From: Nemertoderma westbladi
Lineage: Eukaryota > Xenacoelomorpha > Nemertodermatida > Nemertodermatidae
DNA: 58,040 bases
Direction of reading: 5' to 3'
Assembly (NCBI GenBank): GCA_032718475.1
Contig: JAUCBJ010003023.1
Span: 1-58,040, forward strand
Shown here: positions 39,320-52,057 of the stretch, in pieces
How the letters are laid out: each line of letters begins with the position of its first letter
Position numbering within the stretch: the first letter of the stretch is position 1
The notes under the pieces: model-generated
Seen by the model: the letters and a program-made list of their open reading frames with translations, nothing else
What the model was told of the DNA's origin: nothing
Database searches by the model: none
Program-made: the position numbers and the translations under genes

Positions 39320-41062
39320 AGTTGTAGTAGTTGTAGTTAGTTAGTTTTAACTATATGTAACTATCTAACTATATGTACCTATCTAACTATATGTAACTAT
39401 CTAACTATTTGTAACTATCTAACAATTTGTAACTGTCTAACTATATGTAACTATCTAACTATTTGTAACTATCTAACTATTTGTAACTATCTAACTATTT
39501 GTAACTATCTAACAATTTGTAACTATTTGTAACTATCTAACTATTTGTAACTATTTGTAACTATCTAACTATTTGTAACTATTTGTAACTATCTAACTAT
39601 TTGTAACTATTTGTAACTATCTAACTATTTGTAACTATTTGTAACTATCTAACTATTTGTAACTATCTAACTATTTGTAACTATTTGTAACTATTTGTAA
39701 CTATCTAACTATTTGTAACTATCTAACTATTTGTAACTATCTAACTATTTGTAACTATTTGTAACTATCTAACTATTTGTAACTATCTAACTATTTGTAA
39801 CTATTTGTAACTATCTAACTATTTGTAACTATCTAACTATTTGTAACTATCTAACTATATGTACCTATCTAACTATATGTAACTATCTAACTATTTGTAA
39901 CTATCTAACTATATGTAACTATCTAACTATTTGTAACTATCTAACTATTTGTAACTATCTAACTATTTGTAACTATTTATAACTATCTAACTATTTGTAA
40001 CTATCTAACTATTTGTAACTATCTAACTATTTGTAACTATCTAACTATATGTAACTATCTAACTATTTGTAACTATCTAACTATATGTAACTATCTAACT
40101 ATTTGTAACTATCTAACTATATGTACCTATCTAACTATATGTAACTATCTAACTATTTGTAACTATCTAACTATTTGTAACTATCTAACTATTTGTAACT
40201 ATCTAACTATTTGTAACTATTTGTAACTATCTAACTATTTGTAACTATCTAACTATTTGTAACTATCTAACTATTTGTAACTATTTGTAACTATCTAACT
40301 ATTTGTAACTATCTAACTATTTGTAACTATCTAACTATTTGTAACTATCTAACTATTTGTAACTATTTGTAACTATCTAACTATTTGTAACTATTTGTAA
40401 CTATCTAACTATTTGTAACTATCTAACTATTTGTAACTATCTAACTATTTGTAACTATTTGTAACTATCTAACTATTTGTAACTATCTAACTATTTGTAA
40501 CTATTTGTAACTATCTAACTATTTGTAACTATTTGTAACTATCTAACTATTTGTAACTATCTAACTATATGTACCTATCTAACTATATGTAACTATCTAA
40601 CTATTTGTAACTATCTAACTATATGTAACTATCTAACTATTTGTAACTATCTAACTATTTGTAACTATTTATAACTATCTAACTATTTGTAACTATCTAA
40701 CTATTTGTAACTATCTAACTATTTGTAACTATCTAACTATATGTAACTATCTAACTATTTGTAACTATCTAACTATATGTAACTATCTAACTATTTGTAA
40801 CTATCTAACTATATGTACCTATCTAACTATATGTAACTATCTAACTATTTGTAACTATCTAACTATTTGTAACTATCTAACTATTTGTAACTATCTAACT
40901 ATATGTAACTATCTAACTATTTGTAACTATCTAACTATATGTAACTATCTAACTATTTGTAACTATCTAACTATATGTACCTATCTAACTATATGTAACT
41001 ATCTAACTATTTGTAACTATCTAACTATTTGTAACTATCTAACTATTTGTAACTATCTAATA
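39320..41062 (+). repeat. AT-rich array of 8-bp and 10-bp modules
   Basis: About 1.74 kb made almost only of CTATCTAA (8 bp) and CTATTTGTAA (10 bp), mostly alternating as an 18-bp unit, with runs where the 10-bp module repeats two or three times. Marker variants (GTACCTATCTAACTATAT at about 39374, 39861, 40123, 40571, 40813 and 40977) repeat at roughly 700-bp spacing, showing larger block duplication. It begins 65 bp after the stop of the preceding gene. Confidence 0.93.
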
Positions 41063-42774
41063 CGATATACGACTACAACGTAACTCTAGGAACCCTTGCT
41101 CAACCAATCAATGTCAGCACATGCGTGACGACCCTTACAACCGATTTGCTTGGATACTGTTGTTTGTGCGCCAATACCCGCATACGGTTAGACCTAGATA
41201 TATAGCAGTTAATTATGAACCGAGACTTACTGAATCTGAAAGTAATGCTATTAAATAATTGGATATGCTTCATGCTTCTCAAGATATGGCTGTCTGTCCG
41301 TTTTACTGTCGGTCTGTTTGTCCCTATGTCTCCGAAACAATAGGAAACATATGTCAGTGAAGGTTGTTTATTCTTTAGGAGCGGTGGATTTCCATTCGAG
41401 CACCAGTCCGGCGTTATCCGATGTATAATCAACACGATCAGCCCCAATGTCGACGCTATGGTCCAAATCTCCGATGTCGCCTTAGATAATTTCCCACTCC
41501 AATCCCCTCCGTCCTCCGTCCTACCTAAGATCCGATCCAACAAATTAACTTAATTATTAACTATATATATAATAACGTAACTATTAATTATGTTACATTT
41601 GATGTTTAAATTTGTTCTGGGGGAGGAGGAGGAGGAGGGGGGGGGGGGGGGGTAGTTTTGTTGTTGAGGGGAGTGGATTAATATTTTATGTGTCGTTCAC
41701 GAGCAAACTATTTCATACAACTGCTATTTCATTAATGATCATCTGAACTGACTTGGATCTTTAATTATCTATGTTACTCTAAACGGCGGTAAAATTAACT
41801 TTGAATTCCAGTTTGGTAAATACATGGATCATAATGTGCCTTTAAAAAAATTTAAATGCCTTTAAGTATTCATTATAGTCACAATAATCATACATTATCT
41901 CTATCTAGCCGCCGCGTCTCTCTTTGCCAATTATTCTCTTCATCATTTCCAATATAGCCATTCATTTCACCTGGGCTGTCAGTAACCCTATAAACGGCTC
42001 TGCTGTCCAGTTCAGTTTACCGTAGAAACTCATCATCATCATCTTCGCTCACTTCCCCTAAAGGTAGCTGAGTCATATCATTCATATCATTGGCTTAGGG
42101 AATCGTTGATTGAGTTGCATTGGCTTGAAACTCAGGCCTTGCTGATGTGATAATTACGCGAACTCATACCAACAAATATCACCCAAGATCCTTTATATTG
42201 CAAGAAAAAACAAATAGTTCGGAAATAAGATATTTAACTTTTATTTTTACCGCCGTCAATGTTATTTAAATTGTATAATTGGAAAAGTATTTTAGGGTTT
42301 AAGTATAATTGGTCATAGATGTATATTGTTTGTCAGTTCGTCCGTCTGTCTGTCTGTCAGTGACCTACAATTTTAGTTATAAATTGGCACAACATCAGGA
42401 CATATTAGTAAATGTGTTAGCAAGCTGTGTTTTTCGATGTGTTTGTTATTAAACATTTTGTTATATAAACTGTTCTGTTATTAATCTTGATTGTGACTTT
42501 GTATTTCCTTTTGTCAATTTCGTTATTACCGTCCTTTATATTGAACGCAATTTCATAAATTAATACATTTTCAATTTTAACTCTTTCACAATTGAATACC
42601 TCCTGCTATACATTTTACCAGTTTATACACATTCTGAAAACACAGGAAAATGCAAGTAGAGTAAACACTAGAAACAAGGTGATTCCGGCTTTTAGTTGTG
42701 TTTAAGTGGTTCGGTGTCTTGTTGCCTGTTTTGTTCGTAATTGTAAATACGGGTGAAGTATACTTTTCCGGAAA
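41063..42774. other. Intergenic, no gene recognised
   Basis: A 147-codon minus-strand frame at 41100-41543 has no recognisable domain. A G16 tract sits at 41637-41652, and TCTGTCTGTCTGTCAG runs near 42345 resemble Helitron 5' ends but no partner end was found. Confidence 0.45.
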
Positions 42775-43508
42775 TTCGGTAACCAAGTTCTGAAATTAGT
42801 AACCTGAGACTGAAATTGGTAACTGGGTGCACTAATATGGAACTGGGTGGCAATTTGTAACTTGATACTCAAATTAGTAACTGCGGGAACTATAATTTGT
42901 AACCTGAAAGAGAAATTCGTAACCAATACTGAAATTAGTAACCTGAGACTGAAATTGGTAACTGGGTGCACTAATATGGAACTGGGTGGCAATTTGTAAC
43001 TTGATACTCAAATTAGTAACCGCGGGAACTATAATTTGTAACCTGAAAGAGAAATTCGTAACCAAGTACTGAAATTAGTAACCTGAGACTGAAATTGGTA
43101 ACTGGGTGCACTAATATGGAACTGGGTGGCAATTTGTAACTTGATACTCAAATTAGTAACCGCGGGAACTATAATTTGTAACCTGAAAGAGAAATTCGTA
43201 ACCAAGTACTGAAATTAGTAACCTGAGACTGAAATTGGTAACTGGGTGCACTAATATGGAACTGGGTGGCAATTTGTAACTTGATACTCAAATTAGTAAC
43301 CGCGGGAACTATAATTTGTAACCTGAAAGAGAAATTCGTAACCAAGTACTGAAATTAGTAACCTGAGACTGAAATTGGTAACTGGGTGCACTAATATGGA
43401 ACTGGGTGGCAATTTGTAACTTGATACTCAAATTAGTAACCGCGGGAACTATAATTTGTAACCTGAAAGAGAAATTCGTAACCAATACTGAAATTAGTAA
43501 CCTGAGAA
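42775..43508. repeat. 140-bp tandem repeat (5 copies) with internal 20-25 bp sub-repeats
   Basis: Starts of ACCAAGTACTGAAATTAGTA lie at 43061, 43201 and 43341, with the earlier copies at about 42781 and 42921 and a partial one at 43479; two copies lack 2 bp (ACCAATACT). Inside each unit the word GAAATTNGTAACCTG or AAATTNGTAACTTG is repeated about six times, so the 140-bp unit is itself a higher-order product. Confidence 0.93.
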
Positions 43509-43554
43509 TCAAATATCATATGAACTCAAATATCATATGAACTCAAATATCATA

Positions 43555-44550
43555 TACATTAAAAGCATAATTGCTCTCGTTCTGTATATCTGATCACCAA
43601 TTAGACATCTTACAACATTCCACCTGTTATGAACAAATTCATATAATTATCTTTCAGTGTGCTGAACTCTGAACGCTGGTTTAGGAGTATATTCAACGTA
43701 TAATCTAACATGAAGTCTAAGACAATGTAGAGTGTAGGCTAGGGCCTACATTATGATATGCCTCAAAGGCAAAGCTGTTCTCCAAAATGTAGGGCTTGCT
43801 TTGGGGGACATACTGTACACTATATCTGTATCTGGTATCCCTTGGACGAACACCACTCGCTACGTTCTCCCGACATCAAACACAGCGCAGGGATGGACGT
43901 TGTTGTTTGTTTACATGTTACGGGTATCTATTCTATCAAATGTTGAAGTGAAAGCCGTTTTGGGAGATTATCACTACTACTTGACACATCCGAGGATTCG
44001 GAATATTCGGATTCATGGGAATCACTGGCCTCGTCGTCTGTTATGTCGTAACCATACTACAATGTAGTTTAGGGACATACGTTGCCTCTTTGGGATATGG
44101 TTCCATCATAAATTATACTGTACGCTAAATGAGGGGGGGGGGGGGGGGGGGGTGGTCTAATTATAAAATATAATCAAATATATAAAATATGCCCGCACGA
44201 AAGGGTTAAAAAGCATAATTGCTCTCGTTCTGTATATCTGATCACCAATTATACATCTTACAACATTCCACCTGTTCTGAACAAATTCATATATTATCCT
44301 TCAGAGTGCTAAACCAGCTGGTTTATGAGTATATTCAACGCAGTTTTCGTATTCATTAAAACACTCGTTGCGCTCTTCCTGTACATCTTGTCATCAAAAT
44401 ATATAACTTACAACATTCCACTCCCGGTTTTGAACAAAATGATAACTCTTTCAATATGCTACTGTATATCAGGCGGTTTAGGGTTATATATAGTAAACGC
44501 AGTACTCGTCTTCATTAAAAGCCTCGTTGCGCTCGTCCTGTTTTGACTGA
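43555..44550 (+). repeat. Diverged direct repeats of about 150 bp
   Basis: TTGCTCTCGTTCTGTATATC, TGATCACCAATTA and TTACAACATTCCACCTGTT occur at 43566-43630 and again at 44218-44275. More diverged copies are at 44350-44440 (TTGCGCTCTTCCTGTACATC) and 44524 (TTGCGCTCGTCCTG). Copies are about 70-90 percent alike by eye. A G20 tract lies at 44133-44152 between them. Confidence 0.7.
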
Positions 44551-46640
44551 GAGTATTTTTCACAAACTTACACTTACGACCTTTATAACTATGTAAATTC
44601 TCGAAACTGCGCGTGGAACTGCTGATTTATGGCAGATGGACATATACTGTACAATATAGTTCATACCAAGCTTTTGAGAAAATACCGACAGCGTTACATA
44701 TACGGCAGGTTGGTTAGAAATAGCTGCATTGAAATGGAAATTCTAACCATAATATTCTGTATAAATTTTAATACGACAGATTTCGATAATTATTGACGCC
44801 GACTATGCCGTAAGACTATGACTATATAACTAAATATAATACTTTATCAGAAGACAGTCTGTAAGTAAGCAATCAGTCTGTGATGTGTAACTGCAAGCCT
44901 ATTTAATCCCAGCTGTTTATGTTATTATTTATACCGTTGTCTTGACAGTGCATCTTAGCAACTAAGCGCCTCCTGTAATTGTATTGGCTGTTACTGCTTT
45001 CTACCTTACCCTCAGCTTATGTCGAGTCTGTGGAGTGAATTTAGCATCACCCTTCCAAAGTCATGGCTAGTGGCTAAATCTCATAGTTGCTAGTCCTAGT
45101 AGAACAACAGAAAAAGTGTGGGGGATATATCTGACGTTGGATGCTATTTCTCTGCTAAGCAATCGCAAGTTTTCACATTTTTATTCGAATACTTTTTTCA
45201 TGAGAATAAACATTTGTAGCAAGAAACCCATTTGGAATATTCAAATATGGAAATAACACCGAAAATGAAGAGAAGATATGTGTATAAATAATGGTTAAAA
45301 AGGAACTAACAATACAATACAATACAATACAATACAATACCAGTATATTTGTAGTTAGTTCTATTTACTGTTGAAAAGATTTTGAATTCATTTAAAAATT
45401 CGGCAATGGTAAAAGTTCACACTTCACATTAACAGGAAACAACTAGCCATATAAATTAACCAAAAAATCAAAAGCTATCCGTAAAAGCAATCCCGTGGGG
45501 GAATGCCACAGGTGATACGGATCCCTTTCATTAATCTGACACAAAAGGTTTTATTGAATAAATTCCTACTAATCAACACAATAATGTCGTGATTCATTGC
45601 ATTACTAATACACAAAGGCAGACCGAAAATCCACAGAATTAACTTGTATAATTCAAAAGTAAGGTGAAATAATGAATAAAAAATTAGCAGCGGGTGTAAA
45701 TACCAATATTAAATTGAGGTGATAATCCCTAACCACTACCAGGTCAGGGAAATGTTGTCCAACAAATTCAGGAAACTAAAAGACTGTCAATTATGGCCAT
45801 AATTCTAAGTCCTGAATGACATAGAACAAGGAACGCAATCAAGGAATTAAACCTAATTTCATATAACAGCAGCACACCTTTTATTCCACACCCTTCTCTC
45901 AAAGGAGAAACCGATCTGCAGTTTGTTGATGTATGTTTATTTGGTATAGGATTTCCCAACCTGCAACGTTTTCTATCGTCTTCGGAATATTAAAATCTAT
46001 TTTTTTATCAATGTTATAAAGTCGAAGTATGTTAGAGGATAAAAGTAACACAAAATGGTATCATTATGTGCGCAATAATCATTGGTTCAGCGTCACAGTC
46101 AATTAATTCACATGGGTGAGTAATTCATGGGGAGAGTTCCATTGCAGAATCAAAGTTAATGACATGACACCAATAAGTAGCAGCATGGTTTCCTAAATCA
46201 CCTACCAACATATAAATGGTATGATTGGTTTGGTGAATATGACAGCCTCCATCCCCTCATTAAAAAGATAATTGGTAAATAAATGTTTATAATAGTAGCC
46301 TTATAAGCGTAAAAATGTTGAACTGGTGAGTGGATAATGAATGTATTCAATTAATTACGTTTAATCGTCGATCTACTTACATTTCCGATTCACCTAAATA
46401 CTAAATTTGAAACAGAATTTACAAGTAAGACTTAAAACACTGCCAACACTGTCCTTATCACTGTTGATGAGCCCCAGATTCTGACCCTGAATGATATATG
46501 TTTATTTTCTATGGAAATATTTAATCTGAGAAAATTAGAACCATCAGAACCCATGCATTTTATAGTTCAATGAACTCATACACCACTTCCTGGAATATAG
46601 TTATTAATTCACTGCCAATGATCGAGAGGGGGGGGGGGGG
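44551..46640. other. No gene recognised
   Basis: AT-rich, with an AATAC pentamer microsatellite at about 45311-45341 and a G18 tract at 46628-46645 reaching into the next element. Short frames only. Confidence 0.45.
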
Positions 46641-46648
46641 GGGGGATT

Positions 46649-46903
46649 ATGGTCTTATTGAGTGATGGTCAAATAATAAATTCGCAATTACAATCCTACA
46701 TCTCCAAATACTTCATCCTGTCAAATTCTCAATATGGTTTTCGCCCTAAAACATCCACATCGCATGCCCTCCTCTCAGTCATTGAAAAAATTCATAAAGC
46801 ACTAGACCAGAAACACACAACAAAAATTTACATTGATCTGAAAAGGGCCTTTGATACAATCAACCATAAAATCCTACTAAATAAATATAGAATTTCTTAC
46901 TAG
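46649..46903 (+). pseudogene. Non-LTR retrotransposon RT fragment (Jockey/CR1-like)
   Basis: The 84-codon frame reads NSQLQSYISKYFILSNSQYG, FRPKTSTSHALLSVIEKIHK, then IYIDLKRAFDTINHKILLNK: RT fingers to palm with the first catalytic aspartate in Y-I-D-L-x-R-A-F-D-T. It breaks off right after, so it is a short relic. Its sequence is unlike the LINE at 16.3 kb; a different clade. Confidence 0.88.
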
Positions 46904-48633
46904 AATATCCTACTCAATATGCATAGAATTTGAAGCAGTGAATAAATGGGAATTTTGTTGAAAATGGTAGCGATATGAATGTTTGAAAGTTACATGCGTT
47001 TGTATCCGCTGGAGACCTTGTATTCTAGTTAATAAAATGCGATATTGGAACATTTATTTATCTCACTACCAGATGGACAACAATGGCATGGATATACACG
47101 CTATTCTATAAACACATGAACAAAATGTTCCAGAGCATTGAGTATTAAACCAGAACAAATGGCCTCCAGCTTAAGAGAATTCAAGCAATCTTCAAACTAC
47201 CCATAATTCAACTGTTTTTCAACACAACTCAAACATTTTGATATTATTTTGAATCTTTGTAACTCATAGAATTAAAAAAATCTACGATAATAAAAATCAA
47301 TACGATGGGGGCGATTTCACGAAAGACACTATTATAAAAGGCAAAATCTAAAATTATGTCTAATCGTTGTGTTAAGTTAATTATGTTTATAATTTCAAGC
47401 AATATGATAAAGATTTGTAAAAAAATTTAGAGGGCCGTGTCACCAGTGACGTAATATTACGCACCATGTGACGCCATTGGTATAAAATTGTATTAATTAG
47501 TTATTTTTCTATTGTGCTTGATGACTGGAATTCTTTTTAGAATTTTAGTAATCATTTTATTTATCAATAATTGTTATATAATAAAAAGTACTGTTTATAT
47601 TTCCATTTAACTTCTTATATTTTTAATAACATAACATGAATCAATTATATTAATTGTATAATAAAATATTGAGCAAAATTTAAAGAATATTATTAAAGAA
47701 TATATTCGTAATATTCTGTAGATTTTTTTCTATTAATAATTTTGATTTTGACTTTATAATCTGTAGAACTAGAAATTTTCCATCAGAAGGATAGAATATT
47801 ACTCTCTTATCAATTACAAATCGATCACTTCGTTAATAAAATTTAATTAGTATTTCAAAATAAAAATTACTAAAAAATAAAATTAATCTCGATCCATCAC
47901 ATAATCAATGATGATAGTGTGCCCTGTTAGATAGCTTCCGAGAAGCGCTTTGGAAAGTCACACAGTGATTGGTCAGAAAATGAATGTTTCCAATACGATT
48001 TTATTTGTGTGATCTTGGGTGAACTACTGTCGAAACTTTATGGTCAGTGCAACAGGCAGTCATAATGTAATATTGATTACTGGCACTACATTGTTCTTAT
48101 CAGTAAGCTGGTGTATAAGGGAATATGAATGTACTTCAATATGTTCGGTTCAATTCCTTCTTCTCCTGGCTTTCACGAATTCGTCAACAAAGCTGATCTG
48201 TCAGCTGATAAGTCTGTGGTAATGGAGTTGGAAGGTTACAATCAATAATAGCATCCGATTCTTTTATACTCTAATGCATTACGCAGGTTAATGCAGGGAC
48301 GATTTACAGTAAGCACGTGATTGGAAAAAAAAATATTGAATTAATTAAATTATGGAATAAATAATTTATAATATAATATATATATTATATATATTATATA
48401 GTTAAATCGTTTATATAATTTATTTACACGGTTTTGATTCGGACCTTGCCGTTGTAAAAGGTGTAAATGAATCCCCGTTTAGAATGAATCACCAGTGATC
48501 AATGATATTCATAAGTTAAATAGTGACCTGCACACTTAATAAGATGTGATTTATTCCCACGCTTTTTATAAGTTTTTTATACTAAAGGTCATGAGAAAGT
48601 GGAACGTTCACATTTCTCATTCTGAAGTCTATA
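46904..48633. other. No gene recognised
   Basis: Very AT-rich. It contains the palindrome GACGTAATATTACG near 47449 with a nearby TGTGACGCCATTGG. No coding similarity. Confidence 0.45.
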
Positions 48634-49795
48634 TCTATATATATATATCATGTGTTTGTTTGTTTGTTTGTTTGTCTGTCTGTCTGTCTGTCTGTCCAAG
48701 CTATACGTTTCTACACACAAGCACCAATCTGAGCTCGCGATACATCGAACGAAAGCTACCACGAGTCATATTTTACGCGTTTGTTTGCGAGAATGAACAT
48801 TTCGTGAATTCGGTACCGGTAGTGCAGTAGGCCTAGCAGTTCATTCTGTCGCTCTACACGTTGGGTCCCGACTATTATGCTACTTTATGATGCGCATCTA
48901 CGTGAGACAGAGCTTACGTGCCCCGAGCACATAGACGCGAAACGTCGTTATATCGAGGCTAATTTTTTGCATAATTTACGTGTAAATGTGTATTTGTGGT
49001 CAAACACTCTATAACAGTGGTTGCACCATCAGACTCAATCTGATCTAAATGATACTTTGCAGATGTGTTCCCGACCATACTCTGACAAATCTGCAATTCC
49101 TCTGTCTGCCGCTAGGGGGCGCAATGTCTGAAAGTGAAAACCTTCACCAATTTCGTTATTAATAATGCTTTTATGCTGATACTTTGCAGAGGTCTACTGC
49201 ACCATAGACTCCTTATTTGGGGAGGTACTAGAACCAGTCTGCATTTCTCCAGTCTACCGCTAGGGGGCCAAATGTCTGAAAGTGAAAACATTCTCACATT
49301 TATTTATTAAAAATGGTTTCAGGCTGATAATTGTCAGAGGTCTACTGTACTACATCATAAGGCTGCATCTTTATGAATGACGTTGACCAGGCTGCAGTTC
49401 TCCAGTCCGACACTAGGGGACGAATTGTCTAAAAGTGAAATCCTTCTCCCATTTTGATTCTTGGCAGCGATCTAAAAGTACCTACTAAACTAAATAAACT
49501 ATAGGTTGTGTTTACGAGGATGATAACCACCTGCAGTTCTACAGTTTAACCTTCTTCCATATTTTTACTATTTGTAATACTTTGAAAGTAATATTTGGCA
49601 GCTATCGACTACAACCTGAGCCTATGTTGTATGTAGTAGTAGTATGTAGTAAAACAGCTTCAGTACTTTTGTTTGAGAGAACACTCAATCATGTGACGTT
49701 TTGTTAGGTTAAGTGAATTAATTAATTAATGTTTGGAATGGTGAGTAGGCTTGTGAACTAGAAAGCCGTGGCCCGAAGGGCCACTGGTTTTCTAG
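48634..49795 (+). mobile_element. Non-autonomous Helitron
   Basis: The 3' end has the Helitron layout: hairpin GTGGCCCGAAGGGCCAC (about 49768-49784), a short spacer, then CTAG followed by T at 49796. The likely 5' end is TC after A at 48633, opening TCTATATATATATATCATGT and then TTTG/TCTG tetramer runs, a start often seen in animal Helitrons. No inverted repeats or target duplication, as expected. It has no Rep/helicase coding. The 5' boundary is less certain than the 3' one. Confidence 0.82.
49100..49445 (+). repeat. Three about 145-bp repeats in the Helitron, each with a CTCF-like box
   Basis: CTGCCGCTAGGGGGCGCAAT (near 49110), CTACCGCTAGGGGGCCAAAT (near 49255) and CCGACACTAGGGGACGAATT (near 49405) each precede GTCTGAAAGTGAAA or GTCTAAAAGTGAAA. 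The sequence before each box (CAGAGGTCTACTG, GACCAGNCTGCANTTCTCCA) is also repeated. The first box closely fits the known CTCF core C-C-G/A-C-N-A-G-G-G-G-G-C-G-C. Confidence 0.8.
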
Positions 49796-50215
49796 TTGTA
49801 AAATAAATATGAAGGACAAAGATTACGATGAAATAAAACTCGTAAATACAAAATTTATGTTGGAAGTGACAAAGAAAGGTAAAAGATCTAATTTCCGTAG
49901 GAAATGCTTAAAATATGAAAGAATTATTGGCAATAAAAAAAATGTCGCTGCATTGAGAACCTGGAAGAACGGAAAATTTTAATAAATACATTTAATAATG
50001 ACAATGAAATTAGTGGCGCACTGGCAAGGAGAGATTGGAAGAATTGTTGCGAGAAGGGTGTTTATTGGTGGTCAATGGCAGTCCGGCGATGGTAAAAAAT
50101 GAAAATATTATTTGAATACAAATAACTGAGGAATAGTAGATCTATAAGGGGATTCATATAACCCTATTAGTACCGGCTATAAAATGTTGTACAAATACTG
50201 GGGGGGGGGGGGGGT
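49796..50215. other. No gene recognised
   Basis: AT-rich sequence ending in a G15 tract at 50200-50214 followed by TCATATTAAACCCG, similar to the tract context at 822 and 51132. Confidence 0.45.
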
Positions 50216-50930
50216 CATATTAAACCCGTATAACGCAAGAAACAAGATGATACTATCTACTGATCAATTTGCTTATTTTCAAAAATTTGGTGCTGGCACA
50301 ACAATATTCACCCACCGGCGAAAAATACAAGTTTAAAAACTCGTATGAAATTTTTACTGATTCCATTGAATTCAGAACCCTCACAAACCCGTATAACGCA
50401 AGAAACAAGGTGACACATTCAATTGATATATTTGATTGTTTTCAATATTTGGTGCTAGCACCACATTTTGCACCCACTTCCGAAAAATACAAGTTTGAGA
50501 TGTCTATTTCGATAATTGTATATTCCATTGAATTCAGAACCGCAATAAACCTCTAAAACGCAAGAAATAAATTGTCACAAGCAATTTTATCTATTGAATG
50601 GATTTTCAAAATTTCATGCTGGCACCAAAATTTACACCCAGCACCGAAAAATACAAGTTTGATACGCTTGGTGCAACTCGTATATATTCCATCGAAACCA
50701 GAACCCCAAAAAACTCTAATTGCGTAAAATACAAGTTTCAAATAATCAATTGACAAAATTGACATATTTCAAAATTTGGTGCTGGTACCAAAATTTGGCA
50801 CCCGTCGAAAAAAACAAGTTTGAAATTTCTAAATTAATTTATATGAATTCCATCCAATTGCTAACACCAAAAGACCGGTATAAATCAAAAATAGAGATGT
50901 TACAAATCATATTTAATGAAATGTAAATTT
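50216..50930 (+). repeat. Four diverged tandem units of about 170 bp
   Basis: Each unit has AACGCAAGAAACAAG, then TTTCAAAATTTGGTGCTGGC, CACCC..CCGAAAAATACAAGTTT, and ATTCCATTGAATTCAGAACC. Starts are near 50228, 50397, 50558 and 50723. The 95-codon frame at 50269-50556 spans two units but is not sustained in the others, so coding is doubtful. Confidence 0.75.
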
Positions 50931-51034
50931 CAAAAAACATCTCAAAAAAAGTGCCAAAAGTAGGGTTAAAAAATGGTGCTATATCTCGAAAACTACCCAA
51001 TATTTTTGAAAACGGTTTTCACTACTAGGAAGAC

Positions 51035-51172
51035 AATAGATTTTTAGGAAAAGTTTTAAAATTTCAGATTCTCAACTGCGTTTGTTTCAGAATTATAACA
51101 AAAAAACCACGGGATGGGTCATATTGACCCACCCCCCCCCCCCCCCCCCCCGGGTTTAATAGGGTTAAACCC
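51035..51172 (+). repeat. Dispersed repeat end shared with 740-872, with a C20 tract
   Basis: Same word order as the copy at 740-872: GATTTTTAGGAAAA, CAACTGCGTTTGTTTC, ATTATAACAAAAAAAC, GGGTCATATTGACCC, homopolymer, GGGTTTAATAGGGTTAA. Confidence 0.78.
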
Positions 51173-51400
51173 AGAGACGTCTTTTAAACCAAGGTTGTAT
51201 TGAATTCCATTGATAAAGGGATTCTTTTAAACCAAGGTTGTATTGAATCCCGTTGATAAAGGGATTCTTTTAAACTAAGGTTGTATTGAATCCCGTTGAT
51301 CAAGGGATTCATTTAAACCTAGGTTGTATTGAATCCCGTTGATCAAGGGATTCATTTAGACCTACAGTAGGTTTAAATGATTTGGGAGTCATTTTTTATG
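51173..51400 (+). repeat. About 58-bp tandem repeat
   Basis: Four units of GGGATTCTTTTAAACCAAGG, TTGTATTGAATCCCGTTGAT, AAA, gradually changing (ACCTAGG for ACCAAGG, CAAGGG for AAAGGG); unit about 43-58 bp depending on how the ends are cut. Confidence 0.75.
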
Positions 51401-52050
51401 GGATTCATTACAAAACAACTACCCAACCTTCGAAGGACATTCATTTCAACCTAGTTTAGAATGAATCCCCAATCAAGGGAGTCTTTTTTCGGGGGGATTC
51501 AATATAAACTAGCACACCGGTTAACTCTGCTGTTATATTTCAATATGAGGTTTACCCCCATGTGAAGTATACCAGGTGTACATTAAAAACCCAGTTTACA
51601 GAAGAGCTGAACCTAACCAAAACCATAGCCGTAGGAGGCGGGGGGGGGGGGGGGGGGGGGAGGGTAATTGCACCCCCAGCAAATTTCTAGGGGGTGAAAT
51701 TACAGGCTTAGAGAGGGGCGAAATTTTTTAGTATTAAACCAGTAAAGCGTTTTCCTGCAGTATTATATTACTGCAGAGGTGCAGTAGGTCCACTGTTATA
51801 TACCGACCTGTGATGTAAAGTCATTAGTTTCATCAAAGTATTATATTGATAAAAAAGTTTGATTTAGATGTGCAAAATCTCAACATTGTTTAACAAATTT
51901 CAACTCGCTACCCTCGCATTTTCTTCCTTGCTATGACATTCACTTATACAGTTATATAATCAATATTCCTATACGGAACTATATTAACATCCACAATTTC
52001 CTTCCTAATTATAATGCCTTCATTACCCCCTCCTTCAATTATCTACTTTC
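51401..52050. other. No gene recognised
   Basis: Contains a G20-21 tract at about 51640-51660. Otherwise AT-rich with no coding similarity. Confidence 0.45.
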
Positions 52051-52057
52051 ATATTTG

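Noticed and set aside
41100-41543. 147-codon minus-strand frame
   Set aside because: No recognisable domain, composition or splice signal; likely chance.
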